Source: Oscillibacter sp.
Lineage (GTDB): Bacteria; Bacillota; Clostridia; Oscillospirales; Oscillospiraceae
Direction of reading: 5' to 3'
Length of the DNA stretch: 64,000 bases
NCBI GenBank assembly: GCA_022652655.1
Contig: JALCRQ010000001.1
Span: forward strand, 160,920-224,919
Positions 59,615 to 64,000 of this stretch are shown here, one piece after another (the stretch's first letter is position 1; each line of letters opens with the position of its first letter). The translations under genes were made by a program, and so were the position numbers. The notes under the pieces are model-generated. The model searched no databases, was not told the origin of the DNA, and saw only the letters and a list, made by a program, of their open reading frames with translations.

Positions 59615-59918
59615 ATGAAATTTGATTTTGACGCCGCACTGTTTGCACTGTCCTATGCGCTGGACTGCGTGGAGCACGACCTGCTGGGGGTGACCACCAA
59701 CCACGGCAAGCGGGTGGCGGATCGGGACGTACTGGATGGCCGGGCTCACTGAGTCGGAATACCGGCATATCCAGACCCACGTCTACTACACCCATAACAT
59801 CCTCTCCGACATCCGGGGCATGGAGGATATCACCCGCTGGTCCTCCCGCCACCACGAAAAGCTGGACGGCGAAATTGTGGATGACATCGCCTGCCGGTTT
59901 GCCCCGGCGGAGGCGTGA
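59615..59918 (+). pseudogene. Decayed HD-GYP phosphodiesterase gene
   Basis: With CGGAGG upstream, ATG 59615 opens a 45-residue frame starting MKFDFDAALFALSYALD and containing GVTTNHGKRVA, a typical beginning of HD-GYP proteins, ending at TGA 59750-59752. From 59736 the next frame reads TESEYRHIQTHVYYTHNIL and then RHHEKLDGE, the HD-GYP signature, before stopping at 59916-59918. The first HD metal site between these parts and everything after the HHEKLDG block are missing. So at least two deletions with frameshift have removed a c-di-GMP phosphodiesterase-type gene. An assembly error is possible but would not explain the missing segments. Confidence 0.75.
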
Positions 59919-59984
59919 GGAACAAAAGACGGCTTCCCGGCGGCATCAAGCCCTTCAAATTGCGCGCCTGGGATTTTTACTGGA

Positions 59985-60030
59985 AAATTACACCGGCCTG
60001 CCTGCCTTTTGGACAGGAGGGCCGGTGCTT
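59985..60030 (-). terminator. Possible terminator of the asparagine-synthetase-like gene
   Basis: A 14-bp stem with two mismatches (59991-60004 with 60014-60027). On the minus strand it is followed by TAATTTTCC. The gap 59919-60070 holds no other feature that I recognise. Confidence 0.5.
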
Positions 60031-60070
60031 TGCGTCTGCGGACGCCGGAGGCGCGGCGCCCCCGCGCGCA

Positions 60071-61528
60071 TCATGCCGGATAGAGGATTCCGTTGACGGG
60101 GAACTCCAGCAGCTCCGGCCAGAGCCGGCGGATCACGTCGAGAAACAGCTTTCGGTGCAGCCGGTCCTCATAGGGGATCGAGAGCATTTTGCTGAGAATT
60201 TTCCGGTTGTTGAAAAGCTGGAAGGTGTCGTGGGAGAGGTCGCTTTCCAGCAGCAGCCACCCCAGCCATTGGCACATGATCTGCTCCCACTCGAAAAGGT
60301 CGTAGAAATCATAGCTGTGCAGATTTTCCGGAGTGAAGCCGGTGACGTCGATGAATTCCTCCATGGCGCGGAGCACCCGGGGGTCCTCCCGCATGGGCGT
60401 GGTGGTGTAGAGAAGTGCCAGCGTCTGCGGGGAAAAGGGATAGCGGCCCCGGTCGCTGAGATCGGCCTTCGCCACCTCCGCAATGTTGGAGCGCAGATGC
60501 ACGGCGCCCTCCGGCCATTCGTCGGCGTAGATTTTATTGAGCCACGCAAGTCCCCGGGGCAGTCCCAGGTTCCGCAGCCAGATCTCCTGAAAGTCGTCAA
60601 AACCGCCGCCGAAGCGCTGATTATCCCATTGAAAGACGCGGTGGCGCAGACCGAAGCGGCTGCAGATGGCGGCGGCGGTAGCGGTATCCTCCCGGTGGAC
60701 GGGGTTTTTGGTCTGATGGGTAAAAAAGTCCAGCTCCCCCGCAATATCCCGGCAGGCGGCCAGCGTAAAACGGGAGTCCAGTCCCGCGGACAGGGACATC
60801 AGAATGGGCGTCCGCCGGTGGAGCAGTTCGGCCTGCCGCTTCATCAGCTCGGCCAGCTCCTCCTCCAGCGCGGGGTATGACGGGCAGGCCGGCGGGCCCT
60901 CCAGCGGAAAAATGCGGGTAATCTGTCCCGTGACCGGATTGAGCTTGGTGTTGGGCGTCAGAGGCCGCAGCTGCTGAAAGGGGGCGGTTAGCCCGGGCAG
61001 ACGCTTCAGGGGGGCCGGCTTGTAGAGGGGATGGTAGAAAAAATAGCAGGCGTCGTCCGACAGCTCGTATCCCAGCAGATCGGCCAGCAGCGCGGCATGG
61101 GAGGAAACGGCCGCGCTCCGGCCGGAGACGTCGTAAAAAACGGTTCTGGACGCGCAGGCGTCGGTGAAGAGCTCCAGCGTCCCGCCGAAATACACCGCCA
61201 GCGCAAAGCGGCCGGTGAGCTCGCTGAGCTTCTCTAAAAAGCAGCGTTCGGATTCCTCCCGGCACTCCAGCAGCTGCCGGACAATGGCAGCTCCGTCATT
61301 GCAGCCGTCGAAGGGGTTCAGCGCCAGCCCCAGCAGCAGCGCGGCGTTTTCACCGGACGCGGCCCGGGCGGCGGGGACGCAGTCGTCGCAGTAGGCGGTC
61401 CACTCCGCAAAGGGCACGGCCCGGAAGCGCTGGAACGCCTGCTGTGACAGGGGATCGGAAAATTGGGGGCGGGGCAGACCGGTTAAAAGCCAGCCCCGCC
61501 GGTATAAAAGCGAGTCATAGGAACCCAT
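60071..61528 (-). CDS. Asparagine-synthetase-like protein with degenerate glutaminase domain
   Basis: A 485-residue cytoplasmic ATP-dependent ligase-like protein. Residues 1-190 resemble the N-terminal hydrolase fold (LTGRFALAVYFGGTLELFTDACASRTVFYD), but the nucleophile Cys2 of glutaminases is missing: the protein begins MGSYDS. Residues about 215-480 are an Asn_synthase domain with the ATP-pyrophosphatase loop LSAGLDSR near 243. Such proteins may use ammonia or form other amide or lactam bonds, as beta-lactam synthetase or lasso-peptide cyclase do. GAGGAGG is 7 bases before the ATG. It lies 29 bases downstream of a Cys-rich gene and near glycosyltransferases, suggesting surface-polymer or secondary-metabolite modification. 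Confidence 0.8.
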   Translation of the reverse strand: MGSYDSLLYRRGWLLTGLPRPQFSDPLSQQAFQRFRAVPFAEWTAYCDDCVPAARAASGENAALLLGLALNPFDGCNDGAAIVRQLLECREESERCFLEKLSELTGRFALAVYFGGTLELFTDACASRTVFYDVSGRSAAVSSHAALLADLLGYELSDDACYFFYHPLYKPAPLKRLPGLTAPFQQLRPLTPNTKLNPVTGQITRIFPLEGPPACPSYPALEEELAELMKRQAELLHRRTPILMSLSAGLDSRFTLAACRDIAGELDFFTHQTKNPVHREDTATAAAICSRFGLRHRVFQWDNQRFGGGFDDFQEIWLRNLGLPRGLAWLNKIYADEWPEGAVHLRSNIAEVAKADLSDRGRYPFSPQTLALLYTTTPMREDPRVLRAMEEFIDVTGFTPENLHSYDFYDLFEWEQIMCQWLGWLLLESDLSHDTFQLFNNRKILSKMLSIPYEDRLHRKLFLDVIRRLWPELLEFPVNGILYPA

Positions 61529-61557
61529 CGGGCGCCTCCTCCGCAGGCCGCCGGGCC

Positions 61558-62388
61558 TCAGGCTTTCAGCTCCGGCGGAAAATTCATCTGCAAAAACTGT
61601 TCGCAGGGCGTTTGAAGGCCGCACAGGCAGTCCTTCGGGATGGCGATTCCCGAGGAGGGAATCCGGAGACTGACGATCCGGTAGAGAAACAGCATCATGG
61701 CGGCACCCACGGTGCCGTACAGGTAGTTCAGCGGCTCCTCGTAATTGCAGTCGCAGACCTCGTCGCACGCCCCGCTGTCCTCCGCCCGGACGGAGCGGAA
61801 CTCCAGCGGATCCGCCTTGAGTTCCACAAAGGCATGGGGGGCGGAGCCCCAGCCCCGCTCCTCCGGCAGGCCGGCGGCGGTGACGCCGTTTCTGCCGCCG
61901 TGCAGGATGATCCGTTTTTCCACCGTAAATGCCGTATGGAGGCTGGGCCTGACGGCCACCGGCGTCTTTTCCCCCTCCGATTCGCATAGAAGTCGAATGG
62001 GAAACCGCTGCATGGCCTCCGAGTAAAATTCCACATTGCAGGCGAAGGCCGCCCGAACCTCCACCTCCCAGCAGTCCCGGGACGGGTCTACGGGGCGGAG
62101 CACGGAGGCGCCCAGCCGCTGGATGACAAAGCTGTCCGCCTCCGCTTTGACCTTTTTCACCCGGTCGGGCAGCGTCACCGGCTGTCCGGGGGCCAGATAT
62201 CTTCCGTATTGGTCGGACTCTCCGGGCATTTCCAGCAGGATACATTCGCACGGCTCCGCGCTGACCCAGGGCCCCGCGGAATCGCACCACTTTTGCCTGC
62301 ACTGGTCATATATCTGAAAAGCGAGGATTGAAACCTCCCCGCAGGCTTTATCGGGATGCTCGGACTTGCTGTCTTGGGGCGAGCCCAT
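61558..62388 (-). CDS. Cys-rich protein of unknown function, possibly spore/envelope structural
   Basis: A 276-residue protein without signal peptide or clear membrane helix; one mildly hydrophobic stretch (VGAAMMLFLYRIVSL) is near the C-terminus. It has about ten cysteines, among them IYDQCRQKWC near the N-terminus and CDEVCDCNYEEP later. The N-terminal pattern resembles Clostridia proteins of the DUF3794/SPOCS kind connected with spore morphogenesis, but I am not certain. The ATG at 62388 has AAGGAAG about 10 bases upstream; GTG 62397 is too close to it. It is probably co-transcribed with the asparagine-synthetase-like gene. Confidence 0.6.
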   Translation of the reverse strand: MGSPQDSKSEHPDKACGEVSILAFQIYDQCRQKWCDSAGPWVSAEPCECILLEMPGESDQYGRYLAPGQPVTLPDRVKKVKAEADSFVIQRLGASVLRPVDPSRDCWEVEVRAAFACNVEFYSEAMQRFPIRLLCESEGEKTPVAVRPSLHTAFTVEKRIILHGGRNGVTAAGLPEERGWGSAPHAFVELKADPLEFRSVRAEDSGACDEVCDCNYEEPLNYLYGTVGAAMMLFLYRIVSLRIPSSGIAIPKDCLCGLQTPCEQFLQMNFPPELKA

Positions 62389-62460
62389 ACTGCTCACTTC
62401 CTTTTCACTCTATAGTATGAGAGGCGGGCGTCTGCTGACTTTGAGAAAGAGGGCGATTTT

Positions 62461-63429
62461 CTGCGGGTCCTTTTCTGCGCGCGCCGGGATCTGAGGGAGC
62501 GGCCCGCCGGGGACACAGTGCAGCTCCTGCAGACCGCGGAGTACCTCCGGCACCGGGGCGTCTGCGTGACAATCGACGCCGCCGCGCCGCCGGAGCGGTT
62601 TGACCTGGTTCATTTCTGGGGCCTTTCCCCCATGGAGACGCTGTATCCCGCCTTTTCCCGGGCGGCGTTCAGCGGAAGGCCCGTGGTGCTGAGTCCCATC
62701 TATTGGAATCTGGGGCGGTATTATGCGGCTATGGGCAGCGTCCAGCGGCTGGGGCTCTGGAATGGGCAGCGTCCGCTGCGGCGGAAAATGGCGGTGCTCA
62801 GCGCCCGGATTTTTATCTCCGGGGAAAAAGAGGCCCGGGCGCTGGAGGAGGACGCGGGCATGCCGCTTCCCTGGACGGCGGTGCCCTGCGGCATTGACCC
62901 CGAGCTGTTCGGAAGGGAACCTCCCGGCCCGGCGGCACGGCGCGGGGTTCTGTGCGCCGCACGGATCGGCCCCCGCAAAAATCAGCTGGCGCTGGCACGG
63001 CAGTGCGCGCTGCGCCGCCTGCCTCTGCTGCTGGCCGGACCGGCGGGAAATCGGGCGTATCTGGACCGGTGCCTGCGGTTTCCGGGTGTGGAATACGCAG
63101 GGCCGGTGCCGCCGGGGCGGCTTGCGGCGCTTTACCGCGGAGCCCGGATTCACGCGCTGGCGGGCTACGCCGAGACGCCGGGCCTCGCCGGTCTGGAGGC
63201 CGCGGCATGCGGCTGCGAGATCGTGGCCACCGGAGAGGGAACTGCCCGGGAATACTTCGGCGCGGCGGCGTCGTACTGCGATCCCTATGATCCCGGCAGC
63301 GTGGGCGCGGCCATCGACAGCGCCCTGGAGGGGGCGCATCAGCCGGAGCTGAGGGAGTCCGTGCTGGCAAGATTTTCGTGGGAGACGTGCCTGGAGCCGC
63401 TGGCGGAAGTTTATCAGAGTCTCATTTAA
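62461..63429 (+). CDS. GT-B-type glycosyltransferase, probable CTG start
   Basis: A 322-residue GT4-like enzyme. The N-terminal domain binds the acceptor (LRVLFCARRDLRERPAGDT, then LVHFWGLSP) and the C-terminal Glycos_transf_1 domain shows CAARIGPRKNQ, a sugar-nucleotide region ETPGLAGLEAAACG and EYFGAAASYCDPYDP. The first ATG/GTG in frame (GTG 62518) would delete the first strand of the Rossmann fold. CTG at 62461 gives the normal N-terminus and is 7 bases after AGAGGG, so it is the likely start. The gene ends by overlapping, tail to tail, the opposite glycosyltransferase. Confidence 0.8.
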   Translation: MRVLFCARRDLRERPAGDTVQLLQTAEYLRHRGVCVTIDAAAPPERFDLVHFWGLSPMETLYPAFSRAAFSGRPVVLSPIYWNLGRYYAAMGSVQRLGLWNGQRPLRRKMAVLSARIFISGEKEARALEEDAGMPLPWTAVPCGIDPELFGREPPGPAARRGVLCAARIGPRKNQLALARQCALRRLPLLLAGPAGNRAYLDRCLRFPGVEYAGPVPPGRLAALYRGARIHALAGYAETPGLAGLEAAACGCEIVATGEGTAREYFGAAASYCDPYDPGSVGAAIDSALEGAHQPELRESVLARFSWETCLEPLAEVYQSLI

Positions 63430-63992
63430 ACCGTGACGGTGGGCCGGAAATCATCGGTGCGGCAGACGAACTGGCAGCTGCGCAGCAGCGTTTCGTCGCT
63501 GACCTTGCAGGTGTGCCGGGTTTTGTCCGCCCGGCGGCAGTAGACGTAGTTGAAGCGGTCGGCGGAAAACATGTGGACGCCCTGCCGGAGGCAGTCTTTG
63601 AGAAATACGCTGTCCGAGCCCTTGGGCTTGTCGCCGAAGCGCACCTGCTCAAAGACCCGGCGCCGGATCAGCAGGCCGGAGCCGGAGAGAAAGGTCACAT
63701 AGCGGTTTTCCATGCCGGGGCACATCAGCGCCAGAATCCGGCTCTGCTCAAAATAGCAGAAATAGGTCAGCTTTCCCACGATCTCCGTTCCGGCATAGGA
63801 GAAGGCGTGAACCAGATCCGTGAGAAATTCCGGCGCGTAGTAGTTGTCGTCGTCAAATTTGCTGACATACGCAAAGCTGCTGTGATCCAGACCCTCGTTG
63901 AGACACCGCCCCAGCGGCAGCGATTCCGGAAGCTGCAGCACCGAGGCGTTTTGGGAGTGTGCCGCCCGCTCCCGCCAGGAGAGAGGTCGGCG
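63426..63992 (-). CDS. Family-2 glycosyltransferase fragment at window edge
   Basis: The C-terminal part of a GT2-like enzyme: LPLGRCLNEGLDHSSFAYVS followed by the nucleotide-sugar/metal DDD motif in SKFDDDNYY, then SGSGLLIRRRVFEQ and the acceptor region FLKDCLRQG. Similarity continues upstream of the first possible start (GTG 63941), but an in-frame TGA lies at 63993-63995, close to the edge. The real N-terminus is either out of frame or lost. The frame shown runs from 63992 to the TAA at 63426-63428. Confidence 0.65.
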   Translation of the reverse strand, partial: RRPLSWRERAAHSQNASVLQLPESLPLGRCLNEGLDHSSFAYVSKFDDDNYYAPEFLTDLVHAFSYAGTEIVGKLTYFCYFEQSRILALMCPGMENRYVTFLSGSGLLIRRRVFEQVRFGDKPKGSDSVFLKDCLRQGVHMFSADRFNYVYCRRADKTRHTCKVSDETLLRSCQFVCRTDDFRPTVTV

Positions 63993-64000
63993 TCATCGCT

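Overview
The window looks like chromosome of a high-GC, spore-forming, anaerobic Clostridia member, most like the Oscillospiraceae (an Oscillibacter/Dysosmobacter-type gut bacterium). The signs are an alpha/beta-type small acid-soluble spore protein, S-layer-homology (SLH) surface proteins, lipoproteins with Gram-positive lipoboxes, FtsX-type ABC modules with a two-component system, a superoxide reductase plus PerR-like regulator, and strong AGGAGG ribosome binding sites. The genus is inference. I see no rRNA, tRNA, CRISPR array, prophage or insertion sequence.

Layout. 1-23928: the 3' part of one enormous gene (at least 7,975 codons, open at the left edge) for a filamentous, LktA/filamentous-haemagglutinin-like adhesin ending in a coiled coil, a Gly linker and three SLH domains. 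24.0-29.2 kb: response regulator, histidine kinase, and a MacB/FtsX-type ABC ATPase and permease, with a hairpin-U-tract leader before the ATPase. 29.2-30.3 kb: cell-wall amidase and spore protein. 30.4-42.2 kb: a peptide-utilisation island: OPT transporter, PqqD-like protein and PepV-like dipeptidase on the minus strand, PepT-like tripeptidase on the plus strand, then a complete opp operon (oppBCDF-oppA) on the minus strand.

42.3-45.9 kb: the agmatine deiminase pathway (putrescine carbamoyltransferase, agmatine/putrescine antiporter, agmatine deiminase) without a carbamate kinase. 46.1-47.6 kb: a sigma-A promoter, a yybP-ykoY (manganese) riboswitch with an overlapping terminator, then an OadB-like sodium-pump beta subunit and a 42-residue OadG-like membrane peptide. 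There is no catalytic decarboxylase subunit beside them. 47.8-49.7 kb: an SLH-anchored alpha/beta hydrolase.

49.8-53.5 kb: a tightly coupled redox operon (rhodanese-TlpA lipoprotein, Rrf2 regulator, RclA-like flavoprotein, 46-residue CXXC peptide, NapH-like ferredoxin membrane protein) behind a consensus promoter whose -10 box sits in a 23-bp near-perfect palindrome. 53.6-56.8 kb: an HSL-family esterase divergent from an HxxxDG acyltransferase-like protein and a zinc-ribbon membrane protein. 56.9-59.5 kb: a peroxide/superoxide defence operon (PerR-like, superoxide reductase, catalase with a Cys-rich tail) behind a PerR-box-like palindrome. 59.6-59.9 kb: remains of an HD-GYP gene. 60.0-64.0 kb: an asparagine-synthetase-like protein, a Cys-rich protein of unknown function and two glycosyltransferases, one cut by the right edge.

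The most interesting item is the riboswitch-controlled OadB/OadG pair. The self-contained thiol/ferredoxin redox operon and the giant adhesin come next. Many long open frames opposite the real genes are artefacts of GC-rich codon use and were left out.
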